From contig CAKTKC010000001.1 of the NCBI GenBank assembly GCA_934569225.1, forward strand, positions 124,001 through 188,000: DNA of 64,000 bases. The letters are read 5' to 3'. The first letter of the stretch is position 1. The number at the start of each line of letters is the position of its first letter. The position numbers were made by a program, and so were the translations under genes. Below, piece by piece: positions 41,496 to 50,551 of this stretch. The stretch comes from an uncultured Oscillospiraceae bacterium. GTDB lineage: Bacteria > Bacillota > Clostridia > Oscillospirales > Oscillospiraceae. The notes under the pieces were generated by a model. It made no database searches. It was given only the letters and a program-made list of their open reading frames with translations, and was not told the DNA's origin.

Positions 41496-42719
41496 ATGAG
41501 CAAACACAGAGAGATAACCGTGAGATCACTGGTCGCTTTCTTTTTGGCGGCGGTGATGGCGGTGAGCATCGCGCCGGTTCCGGCGGATGCCGCCACCTCC
41601 GGTGAAATCCAGAAGGAGATTGACGCACTGGAGGAAAAGAATAAAGCCATCCAGGCGCAGATCGACGCTGTGCGAAGCCAGTACGACGCCAATTACAGTG
41701 ACATGGCCGACATCGTAAACCGGAAGGAAGCCATTGACGAGGAGATTGCCCTCCTGACCGACAAGATCGAAACCACCAACGCCCAGATTACCGCCTACGG
41801 CCAGCTCATTGCGGACACCCAGGACGAGCTGGACGCCGCCGAGGAAGAGCTGCGCACCCTGAGCGAGCAGCACCGGGAGCGCATCCGGGCGATGGAGGAA
41901 GGCGGCAGCATTACTTACTGGCAGGTCATTTTCGAGGCCAACAGCTTTACTGACCTCCTTGACCGGCTGAACATGATGCAGGAGATCTCCCAGGCCGACC
42001 AGCGCCGCCTTCAGGAAATGCGCATTGCGTCGGACATCGTCACCGCCACCCGCATGAGCCTGGAATCGGAAAAAACCGAGCTGGAAGGCACCTGGGAGGA
42101 GCTGACGGCGGCGGAGGCCGAGCTGGAGGAAAAGCGCACGGAGTCCGACGACATGCTCCGGGAGCTGGAAAAGAAATCCGAGGAATACCAGCGGCTGATG
42201 GACGAGTCGGAAGCCCTTCAGGACGACCTGATGCAGGAGATCGCCGCCAAGGAAAAGGACCTCAAGCAGGCAAAGTACGACGAGTACCTGGCCAAGCTGG
42301 CACTGCAGGGGGAGAACCCGCCCTCCAACGCCTCCTGGACGACGCCGGTGTCCGGCTATACCATTACCAGCCCCTTCGGAATGCGCACCCACCCGATCCT
42401 GGGCACCCAGAGAATGCACAACGGCATTGACATGGCTTGCAATCAGGGAACGCCCATTTATGCCACCCGGGCGGGCACCGTCACGGTGGCCTCCTATCAG
42501 GCAGGCGGCGCGGGATACTATGTCAGCATCAACCACTTAGACGGCTTCTCGTCCATCTATATGCACATGACCAATTACGTTGTCTCCGCAGGACAGAGCG
42601 TGTCTCAGGGGCAGCTCATTGGATATGTGGGGAGCACCGGCCTTTCCACCGGCCCGCACCTTCACTTCGGCATTTCTTACGCAGGAACTTATGTAAACCC
42701 ATTGGCATATATCTTGTAA
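41496..42719 (+). CDS. M23 murein hydrolase with coiled coil (FtsEX partner, PcsB/EnvC-like)
   Basis: A 407-residue secreted protein: signal peptide (about 1-31, ending PADAA), a long coiled coil (about 33-270, many Glu/Lys heptads) and a C-terminal LytM/M23 domain (about 295-407). Zinc ligands are present (HNGIDMA and HLHFGIS), so unlike enteric EnvC it should be an active endopeptidase. It directly follows ftsX without its own clear ribosome-binding site, implying coupling and a role as the FtsEX-controlled hydrolase. A second, related protein follows. Confidence 0.93.
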   Translation: MSKHREITVRSLVAFFLAAVMAVSIAPVPADAATSGEIQKEIDALEEKNKAIQAQIDAVRSQYDANYSDMADIVNRKEAIDEEIALLTDKIETTNAQITAYGQLIADTQDELDAAEEELRTLSEQHRERIRAMEEGGSITYWQVIFEANSFTDLLDRLNMMQEISQADQRRLQEMRIASDIVTATRMSLESEKTELEGTWEELTAAEAELEEKRTESDDMLRELEKKSEEYQRLMDESEALQDDLMQEIAAKEKDLKQAKYDEYLAKLALQGENPPSNASWTTPVSGYTITSPFGMRTHPILGTQRMHNGIDMACNQGTPIYATRAGTVTVASYQAGGAGYYVSINHLDGFSSIYMHMTNYVVSAGQSVSQGQLIGYVGSTGLSTGPHLHFGISYAGTYVNPLAYIL

Positions 42720-42731
42720 ACCCATTGGCAT
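42692..42731 (+). repeat. Short direct repeat at the end of the first M23 gene
   Basis: The 17-base word TGTAAACCCATTGGCAT occurs at 42692-42708 and again at 42715-42731, a 23-base period that spans the stop codon. It looks like a local slippage duplication. Confidence 0.8.
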
Positions 42732-42780
42732 TGCGTCTGTTGATGACAATGCCCGTCCCCATCGTGAAAAGGAGATTCCT

Positions 42781-44079
42781 ATGAAAAATCGCAAACGTTT
42801 GGTATCCGTCCTCGCCGGCGTCATGGCGGCGGTACTGCTGCTGACGCTTCTGATGAGCATTCTGCCCACCTTTGCCGGTGCGGCGTCCTCCAGCGAGATC
42901 CGCAAGCAGATCATTGCCTTGCAGCAGGAGCGCAAGGAGGTACAGAATCAGATCGCGGATGTGAAGAAGCAGTACAAGGAGAACGAAAACGAAATTGCGG
43001 ATCTGATCGCTCAGAAAAACGTGATCGATCAGGAAATTCAGCTTCTGAACACCCAGATCATCAACATCAACGACCAGATATCCGCCTACAATCTGCTCAT
43101 TGCGGACAAGCAGGACGAGCTGGACACGGCGGAAGACCGTCTGGAAACCCTGAATCAGGAAAACAAAGACCGCATCCGCACCATGGAGGAAGAGGGCGAG
43201 GTATCCTACTGGGAAGTCCTCTTCAAGGCCAACAGCTTTTCCGATCTTCTGGACAGGCTGAACATGGTGGAGGAGATCGCCGCCTCCGACAAGCGCCGTC
43301 TTCAGGAGCTGAGCGACGCTGCCGAAAAGGTGGAGGAAGCCCAGGCCGAGCTGGAAGCGGAAAAGGTCGAGCTGGAAGACACCAAAAAAGACTTAGACGA
43401 TACCCAGGCGGAAATGGACGCGAAGAGTAAAGAATCAGAGGAACTGCTCCAGGAGCTTCTGAAAAAGGCCGATGACCTGGAAGCGCTGGAAGAGGAATGC
43501 AAGGAGCAGGAAAATGCGTTCCTGAAGCAGATTGCCGCCATGGAAGTGCAGTTCAACGCCGCGAAGCAGCGGGAATGGGAAGCCTGGAAGGCAACCTCCG
43601 TACCCGCCACGACTGCGGGCGGCGGCTCGAACGGTTCCGGCGGAAATTCGGGCGGGAACTCCGGCGGCAGTTCCGGCGGAAGTAGCGGCGGCTGGCAGGT
43701 TCCATGCAGCTATACCTCCATCACCAGCCCTTTCGGCAACCGTACATCCCCCACGGCGGGCGCTTCTTCCTACCATCAGGGCGTTGACCTGGATACCGGC
43801 ACCGGCGATCCCGTGTACGCCACCCGCGCAGGCGTCGTCACCATCGCGGGCTGGGGCAATGCCGCCGGCAACTACGTGCAGATCAACCATCAGGACGGCT
43901 TCTCGTCCATCTACATGCACTTAAGCAGCTACTGCGTATCCGCCGGACAGATCGTCAGCGCGGGGCAGCGGATCGGCGCCACTGGCGCTACCGGCATTGC
44001 CACCGGCGACCATCTGCACTTCGGCATTTCCTACAACGGCGTCTACGTCAACCCCTGCAATTACGTGCCGCTGTACTGA
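42781..44079 (+). CDS. M23 murein hydrolase with coiled coil, tandem paralogue
   Basis: A 432-residue paralogue of the preceding protein: signal peptide (about 1-37, ending FAGAA), coiled coil (about 40-270), a flexible Gly/Ser linker (GGGSNGSGGNSGGNSGG and more, about 280-303), and a C-terminal M23 domain with HQGVDLDTG and HLHFGISYNG zinc motifs. The coiled coils share several blocks (SYWEVLFKANSFSDLLDRLNM against TYWQVIFEANSFTDLLDRLNM), so this is a tandem duplication. The Gly/Ser linker is unique to this copy. AAGGAG precedes the ATG. Confidence 0.93.
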   Translation: MKNRKRLVSVLAGVMAAVLLLTLLMSILPTFAGAASSSEIRKQIIALQQERKEVQNQIADVKKQYKENENEIADLIAQKNVIDQEIQLLNTQIININDQISAYNLLIADKQDELDTAEDRLETLNQENKDRIRTMEEEGEVSYWEVLFKANSFSDLLDRLNMVEEIAASDKRRLQELSDAAEKVEEAQAELEAEKVELEDTKKDLDDTQAEMDAKSKESEELLQELLKKADDLEALEEECKEQENAFLKQIAAMEVQFNAAKQREWEAWKATSVPATTAGGGSNGSGGNSGGNSGGSSGGSSGGWQVPCSYTSITSPFGNRTSPTAGASSYHQGVDLDTGTGDPVYATRAGVVTIAGWGNAAGNYVQINHQDGFSSIYMHLSSYCVSAGQIVSAGQRIGATGATGIATGDHLHFGISYNGVYVNPCNYVPLY

Positions 44080-44087
44080 TTTGTTCA

Positions 44088-44248
44088 GGAAACTCTGAAC
44101 AAACCGTCTTTGACTGAGCAGCGGATCTTTTCCTCTGGCCGTGCGGCTTCCAAAGCGGGAAATACACAAAGTATTCCTCCGCTTTGGAACCCTTCGTCCA
44201 GAGAAAAATCTCTCGCTGTCAGCTCTCGCCGATTTATTCAGAGCTTCC
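44088..44248 (+). repeat. Interspersed palindromic element, copy 2
   Basis: A 161-base copy starting GGAAACTCTGAAC and ending GATTTATTCAGAGCTTCC. The inner arms GGCTTCCAAAGCGG (44145-44158) and CCGCTTTGGAACC (44179-44191) differ from those of the other copies but are still complementary. It lies eight bases after the M23 stop and contains no gene. Confidence 0.85.
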
Positions 44249-44263
44249 TCAGATTGAATTATG

Positions 44264-44294
44264 TTCCCACAGTTCATACTATGGACTGTGGGAA
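44264..44294 (+). other. Hairpin before the S41 protease gene
   Basis: A 14-bp stem (TTCCCACAGTTCAT / ATGGACTGTGGGAA, one wobble) with a three-base loop, 25 bases upstream of the protease start. No T-run follows, so a 5' regulatory or stabilising structure is more likely than a terminator. Confidence 0.55.
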
Positions 44295-44318
44295 TCCTTT
44301 CTATGAGGTGGTTATTCC

Positions 44319-45473
44319 GTGAAAAAGAAAATTCTGATTTCCCTGAGCTATCTCCTTGTGGCGATGCTGGCCACAGTGGCGACCCTGGCGGCAGTGGGCT
44401 ATCCGGGGAACGCCTCCGGCTCAAAGCTGGAACAGCTGGAAAGCCTGATTCTGGAACGCTTTATCGGAGACGCTGACCAGACGGCCATGGAGGACGCCGC
44501 CGCGGATGCCATGGTGAAATCCCTCGGCGACCGGTGGAGCTACTATATTCCCGCCAGCGAATATGCCGCCCATGAGGAGCAGGTGAACAATGCCTATGTG
44601 GGCGTCGGCATCACCATCGAGGTGAAGGAGCAGGAGGGCTTTCTGGTCAAGGAAGTGAAGGAGGGCGGACCTGCCCAGGAAGCGGGCGTTCAGGTGGACG
44701 ATCTGCTGATCGAGGTGGAAGGCCAGGACATCCGGGAAATGACCGCCGCGGAGGTTCGGAATCTGGTGCGGGGAGAGGAAGGTACCTATGTTTCCCTGAC
44801 GGTTCTCAGGCACGGGGAGCGGGTGACGCTGTCCGTAGAGCGGCGGCAGGTGCAGACCGTTGTTGCCAGCGGGCGGATGCTGACGGACAAGATCGGGCTT
44901 GTGACCATTGAGAATTTCGACTCCCGGTGTGCCGAGGAAACCATCGCGGCCATCGACGATCTGCTGGGGCAGGGCGCGGAAAAGCTGATTTTCGACGTGC
45001 GCAACAACCCCGGCGGCTACGCCAAGGAGCTGGTGAAGGTGCTGGACTATCTGCTGCCCGAGGGAGAGCTGTTCCGCACGGTGGACTATGCCGGGAAGGA
45101 GAATGTGGACTATTCCGACGCGGATTGTCTGGACATTCCCATGGCGGTGCTGGTGAACGGGGATTCCTATTCCGCGGCGGAGTTCTTCGCGGCGGCCCTG
45201 AGCGAGTACGGCGTTGCCGGCGTGGTGGGGGAGAAGACCTGCGGCAAGGGGTATTTCCAGAATACCATGCGTCTCAGCGACGGCTCCGCGGTGGGACTCT
45301 CCGTAGGCAAATATTTTACCCCCAAGGGCGTCAGCCTGGCGGGAGTAGGGATCACGCCGGATGTGGTCGTGCCGGTGGACGAGGAAACCGCCGACGCAAT
45401 CTATTACGACCAGCTGGAGCCGGAGGACGATCCCCAGATTCAGGCGGCGCTGGAGCTGCTGGAGAAGAAATAA
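44319..45473 (+). CDS. S41-family C-terminal processing protease (CtpA type)
   Basis: A 384-residue membrane-anchored serine protease: one N-terminal span (LISLSYLLVAMLATVATLAAV), a PDZ domain (about 90-175, VGVGITIEVKEQEGFLVKEVKEGGPAQEAGVQ) and the S41 catalytic domain. The catalytic Ser is in NGDSYSAAEFFAAA and the Lys in GEKTCGKGYFQ. The GTG at 44319 has GAGGTGG upstream. In many Firmicutes this gene follows ftsEX and the hydrolase, where it processes envelope proteins. Confidence 0.95.
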   Translation: MKKKILISLSYLLVAMLATVATLAAVGYPGNASGSKLEQLESLILERFIGDADQTAMEDAAADAMVKSLGDRWSYYIPASEYAAHEEQVNNAYVGVGITIEVKEQEGFLVKEVKEGGPAQEAGVQVDDLLIEVEGQDIREMTAAEVRNLVRGEEGTYVSLTVLRHGERVTLSVERRQVQTVVASGRMLTDKIGLVTIENFDSRCAEETIAAIDDLLGQGAEKLIFDVRNNPGGYAKELVKVLDYLLPEGELFRTVDYAGKENVDYSDADCLDIPMAVLVNGDSYSAAEFFAAALSEYGVAGVVGEKTCGKGYFQNTMRLSDGSAVGLSVGKYFTPKGVSLAGVGITPDVVVPVDEETADAIYYDQLEPEDDPQIQAALELLEKK

Positions 45474-45480
45474 GCCTGAC

Positions 45481-45506
45481 GGGCGGCATTTTGCCGCCCG
45501 CCTTTT
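45481..45506 (+). terminator. Intrinsic terminator of the ftsEX-M23-S41 region
   Basis: An 8-bp stem (GGGCGGCA / TGCCGCCC) with a three-base loop, then GCCTTTTC, eight bases after the stop. Confidence 0.8.
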
Positions 45507-45543
45507 CTATGAAAACATTTACCGGAAACTTACCCTCAGGCTA

Positions 45544-45572
45544 TTTACTTCATCCGGCTAAAGTGATATAAT
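45544..45572 (+). promoter_or_regulatory. Sigma-A promoter of proBAC
   Basis: TTTACT (45544-45549), 17-base spacer, TATAAT (45567-45572), 29 bases before proB. Confidence 0.8.
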
Positions 45573-45600
45573 AGCCCAAAAATTCGGGGAGAGAATGCAA

Positions 45601-46371
45601 ATGCGCATTGTAATCAAAATCGGCACATCGACTCTGGCGCATCCCACCGGCCATCTGAACATCCGCCGGGTGGAGCAGCTGTGCAAGATCATGAGCGACA
45701 TCAAAAATGCCGGACATGAGCTGATACTGGTTTCCTCCGGCGCCATCGGTATGGGCGTGGGGAAGCTGGGGCTGCGGGAGCGGCCGAAGGACATCCCGTC
45801 CAAACAGGCTGCCGCCGCTGTGGGGCAGTGCGAGCTGATGTATACATATGACAAGCTGTTCAGCGAGTACCACCACACGGTTGCCCAGCTGCTGATCACC
45901 GGCGACGATACTACCAACGATACCCGCCGCCTGAACTTTACCAACACCCTGAACCGTCTGCTGGAGCTGGGTGCGCTGCCCATTATCAACGAAAATGACA
46001 CCGTCGCCACCGACGAGATCGTCATCGGCGACAACGACACCCTCGCCGCCATCGTGGCAAGGAGCGTCCACGCCGACATGCTCATTCTCCTGTCGGACAT
46101 CGACGGCCTGTACACCGCCGACCCCCACACCCACCCGGAGGCCACATTGCTGCACCACGTCGCCAGAGTTGACGACCACATCCGGGAAATCGCCGGGATC
46201 AGCAGCTCCACCCAGGGCACCGGGGGAATGGTCACGAAGCTTCATGCCGCCGATATCTGCCTGGGCTGCGGGTGCAAAATGGTCATCGCCAACGGAAATA
46301 ATCCCGGAAATCTCTACGACATTCTGGAAGGAAAGACCGTCGGTACTACGTTTTCGGAGGAACGCCTATGA
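45601..46371 (+). CDS. proB: Glutamate 5-kinase
   Basis: A 256-residue amino-acid kinase that phosphorylates glutamate, the first step of proline synthesis. Motifs: [63 protein letters not shown] and [12 protein letters not shown]. It ends after the kinase domain and lacks the C-terminal PUA domain of the E. coli enzyme (367 residues), as in many shorter ProB proteins. The second of two nearby ATGs is chosen because the GGGGAG site is too close to the first at 45595. The stop overlaps the proA start by four bases. Confidence 0.95.
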   Translation: MRIVIKIGTSTLAHPTGHLNIRRVEQLCKIMSDIKNAGHELILVSSGAIGMGVGKLGLRERPKDIPSKQAAAAVGQCELMYTYDKLFSEYHHTVAQLLITGDDTTNDTRRLNFTNTLNRLLELGALPIINENDTVATDEIVIGDNDTLAAIVARSVHADMLILLSDIDGLYTADPHTHPEATLLHHVARVDDHIREIAGISSSTQGTGGMVTKLHAADICLGCGCKMVIANGNNPGNLYDILEGKTVGTTFSEERL

Positions 46372-47606
46372 AAGAAATGCTGGAAGCCGCCAAGGCGGCA
46401 AAAGGGGAAGTCGCCGGCCTGACCACGGAGCAGAAGAACGCCGCGCTGAACGCCATGGCGAACGTACTGCTTGCTCGACAGGACGCGATTCTTGACGCGA
46501 ATGCGCTGGATATGGCGTCCGCGAAGGAGCATATCTCTCCGGTCATGCTGGACAGACTGAAGCTGACAAAGGAGCGCATCGCCGGGATGGCCCAGGGTAT
46601 CCGGGAGGTGACGGCGCTGCCAGACCCGGTGGGGCGGATTTTGCAGACCCACACCCGGGAGGACGGCCTGGAAATTCAGAAGGTGTCCGTCCCCATGGGC
46701 GTCATTGCCATTATTTACGAAAGCCGCCCCAACGTCACCAGCGACGCCGCCGCTCTGGCGCTGAAAAGCGGGAACGTCTGCGTCCTGAGAAGCGGAAAGG
46801 AGGCGTTTCGCAGCGCCAATGCCATTGTTGACGCCCTCCGTTCAGGTCTTAAATCGGTGGGGGTTACGGAGAATGCGGTGAATCTGGTGCAGGACACCTC
46901 CCGGGAAAGCGCCGCGGCGCTGATGACCGCAAACGGCTATATCGATTTGCTGATTCCCCGGGGCGGCGCGGGGCTGATCAACGCCTGCGTAAGCACCGCC
47001 ACCGTGCCCTGCATCGCCACTGGCACCGGCATCTGCCATGTGTATGTGGAGAAATCCGCCGACCTGAACATGGCGCTGAACATCGTCGAGAACGCCAAAA
47101 CCAGCCGCCCCAGCGTCTGCAACGCCGAGGAAGTCCTGTTGGTGGACAAGGCAATCGCCCCCACGTTTCTGCCCATGCTTTACAAGCGTCTGGTCACTGA
47201 CCGGGAAAGGGCGGTGGAGCTTCGGCTGGATGAGACAGCGGCTGCCATAATCCCCGGAAAAAAGGCCGGGGAGAAGGATTTTGATACGGAATTTCTGGAT
47301 TACATTCTCGCCGTCAAATGCGTGGAGGATGTGAAAGAAGCGGTCGCCCACATCGCGGCGCACTCCACCGGCCACAGCGAGGCCATCGTGACCCGCAGTC
47401 CGGAGGCGGAGCGGTATTTTACCGCCAACGTGGACAGCGCGGCGGTGTACGTCAATGCGTCCACCCGGTTCACCGACGGGGGCGAATTCGGCCTGGGGTG
47501 CGAAATGGGCATTTCCACACAGAAGCTCCACGCCCGGGGACCCATGGGCTTGCAGGAGCTGACCACCTACAAATACATCATTCACGGAAACGGACATATC
47601 CGCTGA
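46368..47606 (+). CDS. proA: Gamma-glutamyl phosphate reductase
   Basis: A 412-residue NADPH-dependent reductase turning glutamyl phosphate into glutamate semialdehyde. Motifs: [28 protein letters not shown] loop ([17 protein letters not shown]), [10 protein letters not shown], the catalytic Cys in [13 protein letters not shown] and [25 protein letters not shown]. The ATGA overlap with proB couples translation. proC follows after 11 bases. Confidence 0.97.
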   Translation: MKEMLEAAKAAKGEVAGLTTEQKNAALNAMANVLLARQDAILDANALDMASAKEHISPVMLDRLKLTKERIAGMAQGIREVTALPDPVGRILQTHTREDGLEIQKVSVPMGVIAIIYESRPNVTSDAAALALKSGNVCVLRSGKEAFRSANAIVDALRSGLKSVGVTENAVNLVQDTSRESAAALMTANGYIDLLIPRGGAGLINACVSTATVPCIATGTGICHVYVEKSADLNMALNIVENAKTSRPSVCNAEEVLLVDKAIAPTFLPMLYKRLVTDRERAVELRLDETAAAIIPGKKAGEKDFDTEFLDYILAVKCVEDVKEAVAHIAAHSTGHSEAIVTRSPEAERYFTANVDSAAVYVNASTRFTDGGEFGLGCEMGISTQKLHARGPMGLQELTTYKYIIHGNGHIR

Positions 47607-47617
47607 GGAGGAAAATC

Positions 47618-48406
47618 ATGAAGTACGGATTTATCGGCTGCGGCAACATGGGCGGCGCCATTGCCAAAGCCCTGAGCAAGGCCACGAAGGAGATCATGGT
47701 GTCCGACCGCTCCGGCAAGGCAAAGGCGTTTGCGGAGGAACTGGGCATCGTCTATTCGGACGCGGAAACCGTCGCCGCCCGGTGCGACCGGATTTTTATC
47801 GCGGTGAAGCCCCATATGGTGCAGGAGGTGCTTTCCCCGCTGCAAAAGGTTCTCGGGAAGCGCAAACCGCTGCTGATTACCATGGCGGCGGGCATGGAAA
47901 TTGCAAAATTGGAGCAGCTTGCCGGGACGGAGCTGCCCGTCATCCGCATTATGCCCAACACTCCCACGGCCATCGGCAAAGGCGTGATTCCCTACTGCCG
48001 CAACGCGCTTGTGGAGGATGAAACGCTGAACGACTGGCGGGAAGACATGCGCTTCTGCGGCCTGCTGGACGCGCTGGAGGAGCGGCTGATCGACGCGGCA
48101 AGCGCCCTGTCCGGCAGCGGCCCGGCCTTTATGTATATGTTCGTGGAAGCGCTGGCCGACGGCGCGGTGGCCTGCGGCCTTCCCAGAGCCAAAGCGGTGG
48201 AGTATGCCGCTATGACCATGGCCGGTTCGGCGGAAATGCTGCTTGCCGCCCGCCAGCATCCCGGCGCACTGAAGGATGCGGTGTGTTCTCCCGGGGGCAG
48301 TACCATTGTCGGCGTCCAGACGCTGGAAAACCACGGCTTCCGCGGCGCGGCGATGGACTGCGTGATCGACACCTACAGGAAAAACAAAGAGCTTGGGAGC
48401 CTCTGA
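47618..48406 (+). CDS. proC: Pyrroline-5-carboxylate reductase
   Basis: A 262-residue NAD(P)H-dependent enzyme making proline. Motifs: IGCGNMGGAIAKAL (dinucleotide loop), RIMPNTPTAIGKGV, ALSGSGPAFMYMFVEALADGAV and SPGGSTIVGVQTLENHGFRGA. The last codons (Ser-Leu) and the TGA stop lie within the first bases of repeat copy 3, so insertion probably trimmed or replaced the original end. The enzyme core is complete. Confidence 0.96.
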   Translation: MKYGFIGCGNMGGAIAKALSKATKEIMVSDRSGKAKAFAEELGIVYSDAETVAARCDRIFIAVKPHMVQEVLSPLQKVLGKRKPLLITMAAGMEIAKLEQLAGTELPVIRIMPNTPTAIGKGVIPYCRNALVEDETLNDWREDMRFCGLLDALEERLIDAASALSGSGPAFMYMFVEALADGAVACGLPRAKAVEYAAMTMAGSAEMLLAARQHPGALKDAVCSPGGSTIVGVQTLENHGFRGAAMDCVIDTYRKNKELGSL

Positions 48407-48555
48407 TTAAATCGGCAAGAACTGTGAGCGAGAGATTTTTCGACCAATCGAGGTATCGGAAACGGAGGAATACTGTATGTATTTCCCGTTTTCGATACCG
48501 AAGAGTGGGCGGAAAAGATCCGCTCACAGTCGCAGACGATTTATTCAGAGGTTCC
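48396..48555 (-). repeat. Interspersed palindromic element, copy 3 (inverted)
   Basis: A 160-base copy in the opposite orientation to the other three: it begins GGAGCCTCTGATTAAATCGG and ends GACGATTTATTCAGAGGTTCC-like (only the last 18 or so bases are the terminal repeat). The inner arms GGTATCGGAAACGG (48452-48465) and CCGTTTTCGATACC (48486-48499) pair with one mismatch. It carries the proC stop codon and precedes the operon terminator. Confidence 0.85.
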
Positions 48556-48570
48556 CTAGGGAAATAATGG

Positions 48571-48599
48571 ACGGGTCAGCAAAAGCTGACCCGTTTTTT
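48571..48599 (+). terminator. Intrinsic terminator of proBAC
   Basis: A 10-bp stem (ACGGGTCAGC / GCTGACCCGT) with an AAAA loop and TTTTTT. Confidence 0.92.
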
Positions 48600-48612
48600 A
48601 CGGCTGGACAGG

Positions 48613-48641
48613 TTGTTTTTTCTGCGGTTTTGCCGTATAAT
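48613..48641 (+). promoter_or_regulatory. Promoter of the Fe-S aldo/keto reductase gene
   Basis: TTGTTT (48613-48618), 17-base spacer, TATAAT (48636-48641), 27 bases before the start codon. Confidence 0.7.
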
Positions 48642-48667
48642 GGCAGAAAAGAAAGGAGCGCGTGACT

Positions 48668-49675
48668 ATGGAATACAGAATTCTGGGAAAAACCGGACTG
48701 AAAATCTCCCGTATGGGCTTTGGGGGGATCCCCATCCAGCGCATCGACGCGGAGGGAACGAAAGCGCTTATGCACAGGCTGCTGGAAAACGGTGTCAACT
48801 ACATTGATACCGCACGGGGCTATACTGTCAGCGAGGAATACTTAGGGGTCGGCCTGGAGGGCATCCGGGAGCATTTTGTCCTTGCCACCAAGAGCATGTC
48901 CCGCACGGCAGAGGCCATGGCGAAGGATATTGATATCAGCCTGAAAAACCTCCGCACCAACTATATTGACCTGTACCAGATTCACAACGCGCCCCCGGCG
49001 GATTTGGAGAAGGTCTGCGCCCCCGGTGGTGCGCTGGAAGCCCTTATGGATGCGAAAAAGACCGGGAAGATCGGACATATCGGCATCACCGCCCATTCTC
49101 TGGAAACCTTCCGGATGGCACTGGAGCTGCCCTGGGTGGAGACCATCATGTTCCCATACAACATCGTGGAGGATCAGGCAAAAGCGCTGATTCATGCCTG
49201 CGCCGAAAAGAACATCGGCTTCATCGCCATGAAGCCCCTGGCGGGCGGCGCCATCGAGGACGCCGTGACGGCGCTGCGCTATGTCTGCGCCAACCCGGAT
49301 GTCACCGTGGTGATACCCGGCATGGCGGACATTGCCGAGCTGAATCAGAACCTCGCCGCGGTGAACGACGCTTCCCCGTTGTCCCGTGAGGAAGAGGGGA
49401 AGCTCCGCGCCATCCGTGACACCCTGGGAACCCAGTTCTGCCGCCGGTGCAATTACTGTCAGCCATGCAGCGTGGGCATCAGCATTTCCAGCGTGTTCCT
49501 GTTTGAGGGATATCTGTCCCGGTACGGTCTGGCGGACTGGGCGAGAAGCCGTTATGCGACGCTTGCGAAAAAAGCGTCGGAGTGCATCGGCTGCGGCGTC
49601 TGCGAAAGCCGCTGTCCCTACCATCTGCCCATCCGCAGTATGCTGAAAGAGGCTGCGGAAAGGTTCGGAGAATAA
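48668..49675 (+). CDS. Aldo/keto reductase with C-terminal 4Fe-4S domain
   Basis: A 335-residue protein: an aldo/keto-reductase barrel (about 1-255; RILGKTGLKISRMGFGGIPIQ, YIDTARGYTVSE, LATKSMS, YQIHN) followed by a cysteine-rich tail. The tail has CRRCNYCQPC and CIGCGVCESRCPYHLPI, the second a ferredoxin-type 4Fe-4S site. Such fusions are widespread in anaerobes; the electron partner and substrate are not known. AAAGGAG precedes the ATG; a GTG six bases earlier is in frame. Confidence 0.92.
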   Translation: MEYRILGKTGLKISRMGFGGIPIQRIDAEGTKALMHRLLENGVNYIDTARGYTVSEEYLGVGLEGIREHFVLATKSMSRTAEAMAKDIDISLKNLRTNYIDLYQIHNAPPADLEKVCAPGGALEALMDAKKTGKIGHIGITAHSLETFRMALELPWVETIMFPYNIVEDQAKALIHACAEKNIGFIAMKPLAGGAIEDAVTALRYVCANPDVTVVIPGMADIAELNQNLAAVNDASPLSREEEGKLRAIRDTLGTQFCRRCNYCQPCSVGISISSVFLFEGYLSRYGLADWARSRYATLAKKASECIGCGVCESRCPYHLPIRSMLKEAAERFGE

Positions 49676-49688
49676 AGGAGGAGAACAC

Positions 49689-50417
49689 ATGAAACTTTTG
49701 ATTGTCCGCCACGGCGACCCGGACTATTCCATCGACTCCCTGACCGAAACCGGCTGGATAGAGGCGGAGCTGCTGTCTCAGCGCCTGTGCAAATTGGACG
49801 TAAAGGCGTTTTACTGTTCCCCCATGGGACGGGCGCGGGATACTGCCAAGGCCACGCTGGAAAAGCTGGGGCGGCAGGCGGAAATCCTTCCCTGGCTGCG
49901 GGAGTTCTCCCCCAAGGTTCTCCGTCCGGGGAAGGACAAGCCGGGCGTAGCCTGGGACTGGCTGCCTCAGGACTGGACAGAGGACAAGCGGTTTTACGAC
50001 CGGGAGCACTGGTGGGAAAATGACCGCTTCACCGCCGCCGGGGTGCGGGAGGAAGCCCAATGGGTCTGGGATGGACTGGACGCGCTGCTTGCCCGCCACG
50101 GCTACCGCCGGGAGGGGGAATACTACCGGGCGGAGCGGTCCAGCGAGGATACCGTCGTCCTGTTCTGCCATTTTGGCGTTACCTGCGTCCTGCTGAGCCA
50201 TCTGCTGGGAATCTCCCCCATGGTGCTGTGGCATGGCGTCTGTTCCCTGCCCACCTCCGTCACCATCCTGAATACGGAGGAGCGCCGGGAGGGCACCGCG
50301 TCGTTCCGCATGACCGCCTTTGGGGATACTTCCCATCTGTACGCGGCGGGGCGGGAGCCGTCCTTCTCCGGCCGGTTCTGCGAAACCTACGAAAACTGGG
50401 AGCAGCTCCACGATTGA
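49689..50417 (+). CDS. Histidine phosphatase-family protein (phosphoglycerate mutase-like)
   Basis: A 242-residue member of the histidine phosphatase superfamily. The catalytic His is in LIVRHGDPDY at the N-terminus; the CSPMGRARDTAKATLE motif gives the second Arg, and the second His is in VVLFCHFGVTCVLLSHLLG. It is longer than simple cobC-like phosphatases because of an insertion (about 75-135, rich in Trp: WDWLPQDWTEDKRF). The substrate is unknown. GGAGGAG precedes the ATG, 13 bases after the reductase gene. Confidence 0.9.
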   Translation: MKLLIVRHGDPDYSIDSLTETGWIEAELLSQRLCKLDVKAFYCSPMGRARDTAKATLEKLGRQAEILPWLREFSPKVLRPGKDKPGVAWDWLPQDWTEDKRFYDREHWWENDRFTAAGVREEAQWVWDGLDALLARHGYRREGEYYRAERSSEDTVVLFCHFGVTCVLLSHLLGISPMVLWHGVCSLPTSVTILNTEERREGTASFRMTAFGDTSHLYAAGREPSFSGRFCETYENWEQLHD

Positions 50418-50428
50418 TGCATAGCTTA

Positions 50429-50464
50429 AAAGCGCCTTGTACGCCTGGTACAGGGCGCTTTTTC
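50429..50464 (+). terminator. Intrinsic terminator
   Basis: A 14-bp stem (AAAGCGCCTTGTAC / GTACAGGGCGCTTT, one wobble) with a GCCTG loop, running into TTTTT. Confidence 0.88.
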
Positions 50465-50482
50465 TGCCCCAAGGGGCGTTCC

Positions 50483-50511
50483 TTGACTTTTGACTGATTT
50501 TTGCATATAAT
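50483..50511 (+). promoter_or_regulatory. Sigma-A promoter of parE-parC
   Basis: TTGACT (50483-50488), 17-base spacer, TATAAT (50506-50511), 41 bases before the parE start. Confidence 0.85.
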
Positions 50512-50551
50512 AAAATCGAACGATTATGGATTATGCAGGCAGGTATGCAAC

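Noticed and set aside
42692..42731. CRISPR-like repeat
   Set aside because: Only two units of 17 bases with a six-base spacer; no array and no cas genes.
44088..44248. Element copies as simple intrinsic terminators
   Set aside because: They are far longer than terminators, lack T-runs after the stem, and in two places a separate normal terminator lies next to them.
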